From Leifsonia sp. Root1293 (GTDB lineage Bacteria; Actinomycetota; Actinomycetes; Actinomycetales; Microbacteriaceae), in NCBI RefSeq assembly GCF_001425325.1, contig NZ_LMEH01000001.1, forward strand, positions 1,578,688 to 1,642,687: a DNA stretch of 64,000 bases. Reading direction: 5' to 3'. This document shows positions 33,065-41,389 of the stretch, one piece after another (position 1 is the first letter of the stretch; every line of letters starts with the position of its first letter). The translations under genes and the position numbers were made by a program. Below the pieces are notes generated by a model. That model had not been told where the DNA came from, did no database searches, and worked only from the letters and a program-made list of their open reading frames with translations.

Positions 33065-33232
33065 GTGGAGATCGACGAGGGCGATGAGCCGCGGTTCGTC
33101 AGCCCCGAGCCCTGCCCGCAGTGCGGTGACGCCATGGACGGCGGCGTGATCGGCGGGGACGACATCGGCATGCTCATCTCCCTGCGCTGCCTCGGCTGCG
33201 GCTACACGGCGCTGGTGGACCCCTTCGTGTGA
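33065..33232 (+). CDS. Small zinc-ribbon protein (55 residues)
   Basis: GTG 33065 start; MEIDEGDEPRFVSPEPCPQC then GVIGGDDIGMLISLRCLGCG. The two CxxC pairs (CPQC and CLGC, about 28 residues apart) form a zinc ribbon. Very short protein with no other domain; could bind nucleic acid or another protein. Follows a small gene by 5 bases and is convergent with the GH127 gene. Confidence 0.68.
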   Translation: MEIDEGDEPRFVSPEPCPQCGDAMDGGVIGGDDIGMLISLRCLGCGYTALVDPFV

Positions 33233-33272
33233 ACGGGCTGCGGCGTCATGGACGATCGCCGCAGCCCGAGCT

Positions 33273-35273
33273 TCAGAGCGCGTGGTGCACAGGCAGCCAG
33301 ACGCGCATCGTGGACGGACCCCGCTCTGCCCAGCGGTGGTACGGCACGAGATTCACCGTGAGCGGAGCCGGAGCCGGAGCCGGAGCCGGAGCGGGAGCCT
33401 CGGTCGACCTTGCGGAATCCGTCGCCGAATAGGGCCAGCCATCGTCATCCGCCGCGTCCGCCGATTCTGCGCGGAGGACCACCGCGACGCCCGAGTCGTC
33501 GTCGATGGGCTGCATCGACCTCTCGACCCGGAGCTCGCTGAACGCATCGGGGCCGGCCGGGAGATCGCTGGACTCGAGGCAGTAGACGATCGGGCCGCGC
33601 TCCACGGCGACGCTGTCGCGGATCGCGTCGATGCGCGGGTCCGGCACGGAGAAGCGCGCGCGCATCGGGAGGTCGAGCTCGAGCACATCCCCCGCACGGA
33701 ACGCCCGGCGCACCGACACGTAGCCCGGTTCGGCATCGATCGACTCGACCGAGCCGTCGACACCGCGCAGAGTCAGGCTCGCGGATGCCGCCCACCCCGG
33801 CACGCGCAGAGAGATGGTGATCGGATCCGCCACGTCGTCGACGACAGTCACGGCGATCGCGCCATCGGCCGGGTAGCGCGTCGCGACGTCCACGGCGATG
33901 TCGCGCCCGCCGGCCAGTTGCGTGCGGATGGACGCCGTCGCGTACTGGTGCAGTTGCAGGCCATCGTCATCCGTCGTGGCGATGTACCCGGCGAGGCTCG
34001 CGAACGTGCGGGCGACGTTGGGCGGACAGCAGGAGACCTCGAACCACGGCGCGCGCAGCGATGACGAGGCCCGAGGCGACATGACATCAGGCGACGACGG
34101 CTGCCCCGGCGTCCTCTGGTGCAGGGTGTTCGCATAGAAGAACGCCGTACCCTCCCGGGAGGGCGAGGTCGCCACGACGTTGAAGAGCGTGCGCTCGATG
34201 AGGTCGGCGTAGCGGGCGTCTGCCGCGCCTCCCGTTCCCGCGGCCAGCAGCAACCGCCAGCTGAACATGATCGAGGCGATGCCGGCGCACGTCTCGGAGT
34301 ACGCGCGATCCGGCGGCAGCTCCCAGTCATCGCCGAACGCCTCGTCCTGGTGGTGGGAGCCCTGCCCTCCGGTGACGTAGGTGCGCCGCGCCACGGTGCG
34401 GTCCCATTGGCGCCTGAGCGCGCCGAGCAATTCGGCGTCGCCGCTCTCGACGGCGACGTCCGCAGCGCCGGCCGCCAGGTAGTTGGCGCGGACGGCGTGC
34501 CCGGTGAGGGCGTCGGCCCGGCGCACGGGAACGTGGTCCTGGAAGTAGGACCGCCCCCACTCGATGTCGGCCAGGGTGCCGTGGCCGCGTCGGTCGACGA
34601 ACAGGGCCGCCTGCGCGAGGTAGCGCCGCTCCCCCGTGAGTCGTCCGAGTTCTGCCAGCCCCACCTCGACCTCGGCGTGACCGCACACCGACTGGATGCC
34701 GTCGTCTCCGAAGACGGAGCACACCAGGTCTGCCGCGCGAGTCGCCACTGGGAGCAGGCCGTCATCGGAACCGGGCGAGGTGCGCTCACGCGCAACGGCG
34801 GCCTGGAAGAGATGCCCCAGGCAGTACAGCTCGTGGCCCCACTCGAGGTCGGACCAGCGGGCACCCTGACCGGAGCGGCCGAAGTTGGTGTTCAGGTAGC
34901 CGTCGGCCTCCTGTGCTGCGGCGACGCGGTCGACGACGGCACGGAAACGGGCCTCGAGGGCGGCATCCTGGCCTCGTCGACCGATCTCCCATGCGAGCGC
35001 CTCGAGGTACTTGTACACCTCGGAATCGGAGAACTCCCGGCCTCGGCGGCCACTTGGCAGGGCTCCGGATGCAGCCAGGTCGAAGTTGCCGAGCCACCCG
35101 TCCTTCTCCAGCCAGTGCTCGATGTGCGCCAGCGTCGCCGAGCCGTTGACGCTCTGTCGTTCGGCCCAGAATCCGTCGGTGATGTGCACTTCGTCGACGC
35201 CCAGTGGGCGCAGTGCTCCCGTGGTCGGGACGACGGGGGCGGCGGGAAAGCGTGTTGTGGTGGTCATGGTCAT
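33273..35273 (-). CDS. GH127-family beta-L-arabinofuranosidase-like hydrolase
   Basis: 666 residues from ATG 35273, whose ATGA overlaps the stop of the upstream permease. Family marks: DGFWAERQSVNGSATLAHIE at the start, SDSEVYKYLEALAW, AYSETCAGIASIMFSWRLLL and WFEVSCCPPNVARTFASLAG. In GH127 enzymes (e.g. HypBA1) a Glu and three Cys including the CC pair hold zinc and one Cys is the nucleophile; Cys in SETC and the CCPPN pair are present. No signal peptide, so it acts in the cytosol on imported oligosaccharides. Unusual: a (Ala-Pro)n linker encoded by GGAGCC hexamers splits the last 40 residues from the body. Last gene of the ABC operon. Confidence 0.88.
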   Translation of the reverse strand: MTMTTTTRFPAAPVVPTTGALRPLGVDEVHITDGFWAERQSVNGSATLAHIEHWLEKDGWLGNFDLAASGALPSGRRGREFSDSEVYKYLEALAWEIGRRGQDAALEARFRAVVDRVAAAQEADGYLNTNFGRSGQGARWSDLEWGHELYCLGHLFQAAVARERTSPGSDDGLLPVATRAADLVCSVFGDDGIQSVCGHAEVEVGLAELGRLTGERRYLAQAALFVDRRGHGTLADIEWGRSYFQDHVPVRRADALTGHAVRANYLAAGAADVAVESGDAELLGALRRQWDRTVARRTYVTGGQGSHHQDEAFGDDWELPPDRAYSETCAGIASIMFSWRLLLAAGTGGAADARYADLIERTLFNVVATSPSREGTAFFYANTLHQRTPGQPSSPDVMSPRASSSLRAPWFEVSCCPPNVARTFASLAGYIATTDDDGLQLHQYATASIRTQLAGGRDIAVDVATRYPADGAIAVTVVDDVADPITISLRVPGWAASASLTLRGVDGSVESIDAEPGYVSVRRAFRAGDVLELDLPMRARFSVPDPRIDAIRDSVAVERGPIVYCLESSDLPAGPDAFSELRVERSMQPIDDDSGVAVVLRAESADAADDDGWPYSATDSARSTEAPAPAPAPAPAPLTVNLVPYHRWAERGPSTMRVWLPVHHAL
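33364..33399 (+). repeat. GGAGCC hexanucleotide repeat within GH127 gene
   Basis: Six consecutive units (fifth is GGAGCG) at 33364-33399, encoding an Ala-Pro run in the antisense gene. In-frame multiples of six keep the reading frame. Confidence 0.92.
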
Positions 35274-36175
35274 CCCTTGAAGGCGCCGGACATGAATCCG
35301 CGCACGTAGTGGCGTTGAAGAATGAGGAACAGCAGGATGCAGGGCAGGGCGAGGACGACGACACCGGCCTCGGTCGCCCCGTAGTCGACGACGCCCTGCA
35401 CCTGGCCGCGCAGGTTGGAGATGGCCAGCGGCAGCGTCATGCGCGCGGAGTCGTTGATGAGGATGAGCGGGGCCATGAAGTCGTTCCATGCAGCCAGGAA
35501 GGCGAACAGCCCGACGGTGATGAGGCCCGGCTTCACGGCGGGAACGAGCACGCGCCACAGCACGGTCCACGAGGTGCATCCGTCGACCATGGCCGCCTCG
35601 TCGAGCTCGCGTGGAATGGACTCGAACGAGATCCGCATCATGAAGGTGGAGAACGGCAACTGGAACATGGTGAGCACCAGCGCCACCCCCACCAGCGAGT
35701 TCGAGAGCCCCACCATGTTCAGCAGCACGTACAGAGGGATGAGCAGGGTGGCGTAGGGCACCATCAGGATCGCGATCGTCGCGAGGAAGAGGGTGTTCTT
35801 GCCCCGAAACTCGAAGCGTGCGAAGGCGTACCCGCCGAGCAGCGAGATCACGAGGGTGAGCACGACGGTGAGCAGCGAGACGAACACCGAGTTGAGGATG
35901 TACTGTCCGATGCCGTCCTGGTAGTTGGCGAGGGTGATGTAGTTGCCGGGGCCCCAGCCGTCGGTCTGGTTCGTACCGGCTCGAGGAGCCACGGAGGAGA
36001 TCGCCGTCCAGACCAACGGGTAGAGGAAGATGATGGCGATCGCCGCGGTGAAGACCCAGAACGGCATCTGCAGGGCGATGCCGGCGACCGAGTAGCGACG
36101 GCGATGCTGGCGGGGTGCGACCGAGGCGACGGATGACGTCTCCGTGCGCGGTGGTCGTGCGAGGGTGTCGGTCAT
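35270..36175 (-). CDS. Sugar ABC transporter permease (MalG-like, CUT1)
   Basis: 301 residues, six membrane helices. The cytoplasmic EAA loop is present: SIPRELDEAAMVDGCTSWTV-LWRVLVPAVKPGL, and the C terminus RGFMSGAFKG is typical for MalG-type CUT1 permeases. It pairs with the MalF-like permease upstream (3-base gap) and overlaps the GH127 gene by 4 bases. No ATP-binding subunit is encoded in the locus. Confidence 0.93.
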   Translation of the reverse strand: MTDTLARPPRTETSSVASVAPRQHRRRYSVAGIALQMPFWVFTAAIAIIFLYPLVWTAISSVAPRAGTNQTDGWGPGNYITLANYQDGIGQYILNSVFVSLLTVVLTLVISLLGGYAFARFEFRGKNTLFLATIAILMVPYATLLIPLYVLLNMVGLSNSLVGVALVLTMFQLPFSTFMMRISFESIPRELDEAAMVDGCTSWTVLWRVLVPAVKPGLITVGLFAFLAAWNDFMAPLILINDSARMTLPLAISNLRGQVQGVVDYGATEAGVVVLALPCILLFLILQRHYVRGFMSGAFKG

Positions 36176-36178
36176 GGC

Positions 36179-37099
36179 TCAGTCCTCCACTTTCCGGCTG
36201 AAGCCGCGGATCTGCACGATGTTGATGACGACGAGGGCTGCCAGCACGATGACCGAGAGCGCGCCGGCAACGCCGAGGTCGTTCTGCCCTTGGAAGGCCA
36301 TGCTGTAGATCAACTGCACGACGGTGATGGTGCTGTTGTCGGGGCCGCCCTTGGTGAGGATGTAGAACTGCTCGAAGGCGAGCAGGGAGCCCGTCACGCA
36401 GAGCACCGTCGTGAGCGCGAGCGTCGGCTTGAGCAACGGGATCGTGACGTGACGGAACGTCTGCCACCGCGACGACCCATCAATCCGCGCGGCCTCGTAG
36501 ACCTCGTCGGGGATGCCCTGCAGTCCCACGAGCATGAGCAGCATGTAGAAGCCCGCGTAGCGCCAGACGATGAGGAACAGCGTCGACCAGAGGGCGGCAT
36601 CCGGGGTTCCCAGGAAGGTGAAGCCCCAGGCCTGCGTGAGCTGGGCGAACGGCCCGGCGATCGGCGAGTAGAGCACGTAGAACAGAAGCGAAGCCGATGC
36701 CAGCCCCAGGGCGCTCGGGATGAGGAAGGACGCACGCAGGAAGCCCTTCCAGCGACTCGACTCCTGCACGAGCAACGCGAGCCCCAGCCCGAGCCCGATC
36801 AGCAGGATGGTCGCGAGCACCGTGTACTTGAGCGTGAACAGCACGGAGTCGAGGAAGAACCTGTTGCTGATGGCGCTCGCGTAGTTCTCGGGGAAGTTCC
36901 ACCCCTGGTCTCCGCCGAGCAGCGGCCACTCGGATGCCGACATCTTGAACACCAGCAGCAGCGGCAGGATGAACAGGAACAGCACGAACAGGGCGGTCGG
37001 CAGGGCGTACAGCCAGCCGACGCCGGCACGGCCCGATGTACGCCGACGACGCCGATGAGGCGCCATCTCGGCTGGGATGAGGGGAGCTGTGACGCTCAT
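36179..37099 (-). CDS. Sugar ABC transporter permease (MalF-like, CUT1)
   Basis: 306 residues with six helices after a basic cytoplasmic N terminus (HRRRRRTSGR). EAA loop: GIPDEVYEAARIDGSSRWQT-FRHVTIPLLKPTL. Forms the membrane channel with the MalG-like partner, importing an oligosaccharide delivered by the binding protein encoded upstream. First permease after the intercistronic hairpin. Confidence 0.93.
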   Translation of the reverse strand: MSVTAPLIPAEMAPHRRRRRTSGRAGVGWLYALPTALFVLFLFILPLLLVFKMSASEWPLLGGDQGWNFPENYASAISNRFFLDSVLFTLKYTVLATILLIGLGLGLALLVQESSRWKGFLRASFLIPSALGLASASLLFYVLYSPIAGPFAQLTQAWGFTFLGTPDAALWSTLFLIVWRYAGFYMLLMLVGLQGIPDEVYEAARIDGSSRWQTFRHVTIPLLKPTLALTTVLCVTGSLLAFEQFYILTKGGPDNSTITVVQLIYSMAFQGQNDLGVAGALSVIVLAALVVINIVQIRGFSRKVED

Positions 37100-37138
37100 G
37101 GAGGTGCCTTTCGATGCTGTGCTGTCAGGGCGGGAGTC

Positions 37139-37171
37139 GGGTGCGCCGGCCGATGGTCGACCGGCGCACCC
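37139..37171 (-). terminator. Intercistronic GC hairpin between binding protein and permease genes
   Basis: Perfect 11-bp arms (37139-37149 / 37161-37171, GGGTGCGCCGG and complement), loop 11 bases, 10 bases after the binding-protein stop. No T-run: more likely a processing or stabilising hairpin that raises binding-protein mRNA over permease mRNA than a full terminator. Confidence 0.7.
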
Positions 37172-37180
37172 CTCCGTCTG

Positions 37181-38473
37181 CTACTGGGAGAGCACGTCCG
37201 TGATCGCGTCGTTGTCGGCGTCCACGGTGTCCGTGCCATCGAGCACGGCGTTCCGCACCAGGGTCAGCCACGGGCTGGTGGGCGAATTGAACGCCTCCTG
37301 GAAGTTCAGCGAGACCGGGGTGTCACCCTCGCCGGCGACCTCGTTGATCGTGATGAGGCGCGGGTCCTTCTCGGAGTACTCGTTCGTCGCGAGGTCGGAA
37401 CGCGAGACCACGTCGTTGTCCTTCGCCAGCACGCCGACCTGGGCCTCCTCCGACATCATCCAGTTGAGGAAGTTCCAGGCCTGGGCGGCCTTCTTCGAGT
37501 CCTTCGACACGCCGATGCCGTCACCACCCACGAAGGTCGATCCGCCGCCCTTAGGGCTGGGGATGCCGGAGACGCCGACGTCGAACGGCGTCGACGACAG
37601 CAGCGTCGCCGGGTAGGGCATCAGCCCGACCTTGCCCTCGGTGAAGCCGGCGGTCCAGGTGGGCCCCGCCTCGTCCTTCGACGACGGCAGCACGGCGCCG
37701 GACTTCCACAGGTCGGCCCAGGTGCTGTAGATCTCCTTCGCGGTGTCGCTCGCGAGCAGGGACTCGGTGCCCTCCTCGTTCATGACCTGCTCGTCGGCCG
37801 CCCACACGCTCGGGAACCAGGTGAAGACGAGGCATCCGCCGCAGTTCAGGCCGGTGGCCGTTCCGTAGGTGTCCGGCTTGTTCAGACCCTGGATCGCCTT
37901 GGCCCATTCCGCGAACTCGGCGAGGTCGGCCGGACCGGCATCGGCATCGAGACCGGCCTCGGTGGCGAGCTCCTTGTTCCAGAACAGCATCGACAGGTCG
38001 AGCACGAACGGGAGCACGTGCTCCTTGCCATCGGCGGTTCCGGCAGCGAGGTGGCCCTTGTTGATCGAGTCCTTGAAGTCGAGGCCGTCGATGTTCGCGG
38101 TGAGGTCCTGGAACAGGCCCTGCTTCACCCAGTTGGGAACGTAGACGATGTCGGCAGCGAACAGGTCGGGAAGGCTGTTGGAGCCGGCTGCCGCTCCCAC
38201 CTTGGCGACGTAGTCGTCGTTGGGGACCACGGTGAGCTTGACCTGGTTGTCGTGGCTGGCGTTGTACGCGTCGACCAGCAGGTTCGCCTGCTTCTCGAGC
38301 GGAGCGCGCGTCCACAGGGTGAGCGACGTGCCGTCGTCGACCCCGTCGGGCCCGGCGCTCGCGGCTGTGGTTCCGGGATCCGAGCTGGAACAGGCGGCGA
38401 GGCCGGCCAGCAGGATGCCGGCGGTGACCAGGGCTCCGACCCTGCGCATCCGTCGGTTCATGGTGCGTGTCAT
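37181..38473 (-). CDS. Sugar-binding lipoprotein of ABC transporter
   Basis: 430 residues with a lipoprotein signal (RRVGALVTAGILLAGLAACS, lipobox LAAC about residue 27) and a family-1 extracellular solute-binding fold: SLTLWTRAPLEKQANLLVDA, VPNWVKQGLFQDLTANIDGL, and WNFLNWMMSEEAQVGVLA near the end. It is anchored outside the cell, binds an oligosaccharide and hands it to the two permeases. ATG 38473 has AAGGAG 7 bases upstream. Divergent from the LacI regulator at 38643. The substrate is inferred from the GH127 enzyme: arabinofuranosyl oligosaccharides. Confidence 0.92.
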   Translation of the reverse strand: MTRTMNRRMRRVGALVTAGILLAGLAACSSSDPGTTAASAGPDGVDDGTSLTLWTRAPLEKQANLLVDAYNASHDNQVKLTVVPNDDYVAKVGAAAGSNSLPDLFAADIVYVPNWVKQGLFQDLTANIDGLDFKDSINKGHLAAGTADGKEHVLPFVLDLSMLFWNKELATEAGLDADAGPADLAEFAEWAKAIQGLNKPDTYGTATGLNCGGCLVFTWFPSVWAADEQVMNEEGTESLLASDTAKEIYSTWADLWKSGAVLPSSKDEAGPTWTAGFTEGKVGLMPYPATLLSSTPFDVGVSGIPSPKGGGSTFVGGDGIGVSKDSKKAAQAWNFLNWMMSEEAQVGVLAKDNDVVSRSDLATNEYSEKDPRLITINEVAGEGDTPVSLNFQEAFNSPTSPWLTLVRNAVLDGTDTVDADNDAITDVLSQ

Positions 38474-38551
38474 GGAAGTACTCCTTCGAACTCGTCATTG
38501 AGTGGGCCGGGTGGGGGCCCGATGCTGCGCGGCGGCGTAATGCCGAAATAT

Positions 38552-38567
38552 CCGAAATGCTTTTCGG
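38552..38567. promoter_or_regulatory. Candidate LacI-type operator 1
   Basis: Near-palindrome CCGAAATGCTTTTCGG with 6-bp perfect arms, placed where the minus-strand transcript start is expected, just downstream of the -10. Another CCGAAA half-site precedes it at 38543-38548. Confidence 0.55.
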
Positions 38568-38568
38568 T

Positions 38569-38598
38569 ACGGTATCGCGGGCCAATCCCGCCCGTCAA
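38569..38598 (-). promoter_or_regulatory. Candidate promoter of the GH127 operon
   Basis: On the minus strand TTGACG (38593-38598), an 18-base spacer, and TACCGT (38569-38574). The operator at 38552-38567 lies directly downstream. Confidence 0.5.
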
Positions 38599-38610
38599 TA
38601 GCGACATCCT

Positions 38611-38621
38611 GTAACGTTTAC
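38611..38621. promoter_or_regulatory. Candidate LacI-type operator 2
   Basis: GTAACGTTTAC, one base short of the perfect LacI-family palindrome GTAAACGTTTAC, 21 bases before the LacI gene start; placed for autoregulation. Confidence 0.5.
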
Positions 38622-38642
38622 GAAACGCGAAGGGAGCAGTGC

Positions 38643-39731
38643 ATGGTCGAGCGGGAAGCAGGTGCATCCATGGGACGTGCGGCGACCCTCAGCGATGTCG
38701 CGAAGCTCGCCGGCGTCTCGATCGCCACGGCGTCGAAGGCCATCAACGGTCGAGACCAAGTCGCTCCGGCCACCCGTGAGCGCGTCATGGCGGCGGCCGA
38801 GAAGATCTCCTTCACGCCCAACGAACTCGCGCGTGGCCTCATCAACGGACGCACGGGCACGGTGGGCTTGCTCACCAGCGACCTCGAGGGTCGCTTCGTC
38901 ATCCCCATCCTCATGGGAGCGGAAGACGCGTTCGGCGCCGGCCAGGTGAACGTCTTCCTGTGCGACGCGCGTGGCGACGCCATCCGCGAGCAGCACCACC
39001 TGAAGGCCCTGCTCACCCGCCGGGTGGACGGCATCATCGTCGTGGGCCGCCAGACCGACCCCCGACCATCACTCGGTCACGACATCCCCGTTCCGGTGGT
39101 CTACGCGTATGCGCCGTCCGACGATCCGACCGACATCTCCCTCACGCCGGACAACCGCGCCGGCGGGCGACTGGCCGTGGAGCACCTGCTCTCCTGCGGT
39201 CGCCGGCGCATCGCGCTGATCTCGGGTGACCCGTCGTTCGCAGCGGCTCAGGACCGGTCCGTCGGGGTGATCGAGGCGTTGACCGCTGCCGGCCTGGAGC
39301 TCGTCGGCTCCCCCATGTACTCCGACTGGTCCGAGCACTGGGGACGCGACGCGTCGGCCATGCTGCTCCGTCAGTTCCCCGACGTCGACGGCATCGTCTG
39401 CGGCTCCGACCAGATCGCCCGAGGCGCGCTCGACACTCTCCGCGACCTCGGTCGCGATGTTCCCGGGGACGTCGCGGTCATCGGCTACGACAACTGGGAG
39501 ATCCTCGCGACCAACGCGCGACCCGGCCTCACCACGATCGACGCGAACCTCCAGCAGTTGGGACGCGCGGCAGCGACGCGCATCTTCGATGCTCTCGACA
39601 GCACCGGCGCCGGTGCGGGCGGGGCCGGGGCCGGCGGGGCCAGCGGCGTTGACGGCACGCAGCTCTCAGGAGGCACCGAGTACCTCCCGGTGCGCCTGGT
39701 CATCCGCGGGTCGACGATCCCGCGCCGATGA
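38643..39731 (+). CDS. LacI-family regulator of the GH127 locus
   Basis: 362 residues. LSDVAKLAGVSIATASKAIN is the LacI helix-turn-helix, followed by the hinge helix (NELARGLING) and the two-lobe sugar-binding domain (VGLLTSDLEGRFVIPILMGA, RRVDGIIVVG, DVAVIGYDNWEILATNARPG). AAGGGAG precedes ATG 38643. A Gly/Ala-rich insertion (about residues 317-340) near the C terminus, unusual for the family, lies in a surface loop. Divergent from the binding-protein gene; very likely represses it until the arabinose-containing inducer binds. Inference from gene order. Confidence 0.92.
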   Translation: MVEREAGASMGRAATLSDVAKLAGVSIATASKAINGRDQVAPATRERVMAAAEKISFTPNELARGLINGRTGTVGLLTSDLEGRFVIPILMGAEDAFGAGQVNVFLCDARGDAIREQHHLKALLTRRVDGIIVVGRQTDPRPSLGHDIPVPVVYAYAPSDDPTDISLTPDNRAGGRLAVEHLLSCGRRRIALISGDPSFAAAQDRSVGVIEALTAAGLELVGSPMYSDWSEHWGRDASAMLLRQFPDVDGIVCGSDQIARGALDTLRDLGRDVPGDVAVIGYDNWEILATNARPGLTTIDANLQQLGRAAATRIFDALDSTGAGAGGAGAGGASGVDGTQLSGGTEYLPVRLVIRGSTIPRR

Positions 39732-39780
39732 ACCGGTGGCGCGGCCTCTGAGATGTCAGCCGCCGCACGCCGCCAGGAGG

Positions 39781-40086
39781 CTAGGCGTCGTGCTCGAACG
39801 GAACGAGGTCGAGCTCCTGGAAGTCGGCCACCTCGGGCACCCAGCGGGTCTGCACGAACTCCACGTGCGACGGATGCCCGTTGTACGCGGCATACGCGGC
39901 GTCATCCGGGAACTCCATCGAGAACTGGAACGCGTGCGAACTCTTCTCGCTGACCTGACGCGAGATGCGGAAGTTCCGCACGCCGGGAATGGACGGGAGG
40001 ATGGCGGCTGCATCCGCCAGGAAGGCACGTTCCTCCGACGAATCGTGCGGGTGCTGCAGGGCGAAGCTCACTGTGTGCTGGATCAC
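39781..40086 (-). CDS. Stress-responsive A/B-barrel (Dabb) protein
   Basis: 101 residues (MIQHTVSFALQHPHDSSEER...). The pattern H..F......EE..FL.....L..IPGV.NF and FSMEFPDDAAYAAYNGHPSHVEFV matches Dabb dimeric ferredoxin-like proteins, where His near the N terminus and a second His in HPSH are conserved. Function of most members is unknown; some act in polyketide or stress contexts. Convergent with LacI, divergent from the next acetyltransferase. Confidence 0.9.
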   Translation of the reverse strand: MIQHTVSFALQHPHDSSEERAFLADAAAILPSIPGVRNFRISRQVSEKSSHAFQFSMEFPDDAAYAAYNGHPSHVEFVQTRWVPEVADFQELDLVPFEHDA

Positions 40087-40133
40087 CGCTCCACCGTAGC
40101 GCTGACGACTCCGCAGTCGTAGAGTTCCGCGAC

Positions 40134-40730
40134 ATGGACGACCACGAGATCAGGCCATTGACCGCGGAGACCTGGGACGCCTTCGCCGACCTGGCGGAGC
40201 GCCACAACGGGGTGTGGGGCGGATGCTGGTGCACGTGGTTCCACCCCGCCTGCGAGGAGAGGGGCAAGACCGCCGAGGGCAACCGCGCCTACAAGGAGCG
40301 CCTCGTGCGCGAAGGCCGTGCCCATGCCGCGCTGGTGTTCGACGGCGACACCGCGATCGCCTGGGCCGAGTACGGCACGCCCGATGAACTGCCGGTCATC
40401 CACCACCAGAAGCAGTACCTTGCGACACTCGACCGCCTGCCGGACTTCAGGATCACGTGCCTGTTCGTGGACAAGCACCATCGTCGAGAAGGGGTCGCCG
40501 AACTCGCCGTGCGCGGTGCGGTCGAGCTGATCGCTCAGGCCGGCGGCGGCATCGTCGAGGGCTACCCGCACGAGGTGCCGCCGGGCAAGAAGGTGTCGGC
40601 GTCATTCCTCTACAACGCCACTCGCACCCTCTACGAGCGAGTGGGCTTCACCTTCGTGCGGCCCAAGGGGCAGGGCAACACCGTGATGCGGATGGAGGTT
40701 CCCGATTCGCGTGGTGGCACGCGTGCTTGA
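40134..40730 (+). CDS. GNAT-family acetyltransferase
   Basis: 198 residues. ITCLFVDKHHRREGVAELAV is the acetyl-CoA-binding motif A (R-x-x-G-V-A variant), followed by VRGAVELIAQAGGGIVEGYP and a C-terminal LYERVGFTFVRPKG helix-strand. A cysteine-rich N-terminal stretch GGCWCTWFHPACEERG is unusual for GNATs but recurrent in a subgroup of uncharacterised actinobacterial proteins. Substrate unknown. Confidence 0.85.
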   Translation: MDDHEIRPLTAETWDAFADLAERHNGVWGGCWCTWFHPACEERGKTAEGNRAYKERLVREGRAHAALVFDGDTAIAWAEYGTPDELPVIHHQKQYLATLDRLPDFRITCLFVDKHHRREGVAELAVRGAVELIAQAGGGIVEGYPHEVPPGKKVSASFLYNATRTLYERVGFTFVRPKGQGNTVMRMEVPDSRGGTRA

Positions 40731-40775
40731 CACGCGGGCTCCCCGGCGTCGCAGGGGCGCGCTAGCGTCGTACCC

Positions 40776-41348
40776 ATGGTGAGCTTTGCCGACAAGCCGA
40801 TCCTCGACGTGAGCATCGAGGAGTGGGAGGCGTACCTCTCGGGAACGCCCGACGACGGTGGCGTGCGCCTGAAGCTCCGCAAGAAGAGCTCGTCGGCTCC
40901 GGGCATCACCTGGTCGGAAGCCCTCGACGTCGCCCTCTGCTACGGCTGGATCGACGGGCAGGCGGGCCGCTTCGATGACGACTACACCCTGCAGGCCTTC
41001 ACTCCCCGCCGTAAGAACAGCCCGTGGTCGCAGATCAACCGCGAGCACGTCGCCCGCCTGATCGACGAGGGCCGCATGCGGCCGGGCGGCATCGCGGAGA
41101 TCGAACGTGCGAAAGGCGACGGCCGCTGGGATGCCGCCTACCGCCAGAAGGACGCGGTCGCACCGCCCGACCTGCAGATCGCACTCGAGTCCAGCCCGGC
41201 GGCTGCCGCCTTCTTCGAGAGTCTCACCAAGGTCGATCGGTTCCGGGTGTACTTCCGCATCGGCAACATCAAGACGCCGGCTGTGCGGGCGGCCCGCATC
41301 CGCGACATCATCGAGAAGGCGGAACGCGGCGAGCAGCACTATCGCTGA
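40776..41348 (+). CDS. YdeI/OmpD-associated family protein
   Basis: 190 residues. The motif VALCYGWIDGQAGRFDDDYT with QAFTPRRKNSPWSQINREHV is diagnostic for the YdeI/OmdA family (bacteriocin-protection or polymyxin-linked in enterics). A C-terminal helical end VRAARIRDIIEKAERGEQHY follows. Cytosolic, role unclear. Lies 46 bases after the GNAT gene, same strand. Confidence 0.9.
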   Translation: MVSFADKPILDVSIEEWEAYLSGTPDDGGVRLKLRKKSSSAPGITWSEALDVALCYGWIDGQAGRFDDDYTLQAFTPRRKNSPWSQINREHVARLIDEGRMRPGGIAEIERAKGDGRWDAAYRQKDAVAPPDLQIALESSPAAAAFFESLTKVDRFRVYFRIGNIKTPAVRAARIRDIIEKAERGEQHYR

Positions 41349-41389
41349 CGCGCGGGTCCACCAGGACCGCTGTTCGTGCTGATCGCGCA

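Noticed and set aside
35274-36467. An open extension joining the GH127 frame to sequence inside the MalG- and MalF-like genes
   Set aside because: The added residues have no family match and lie over two clear permease genes; the GH127 start at 35273 with ATGA coupling explains the gene.
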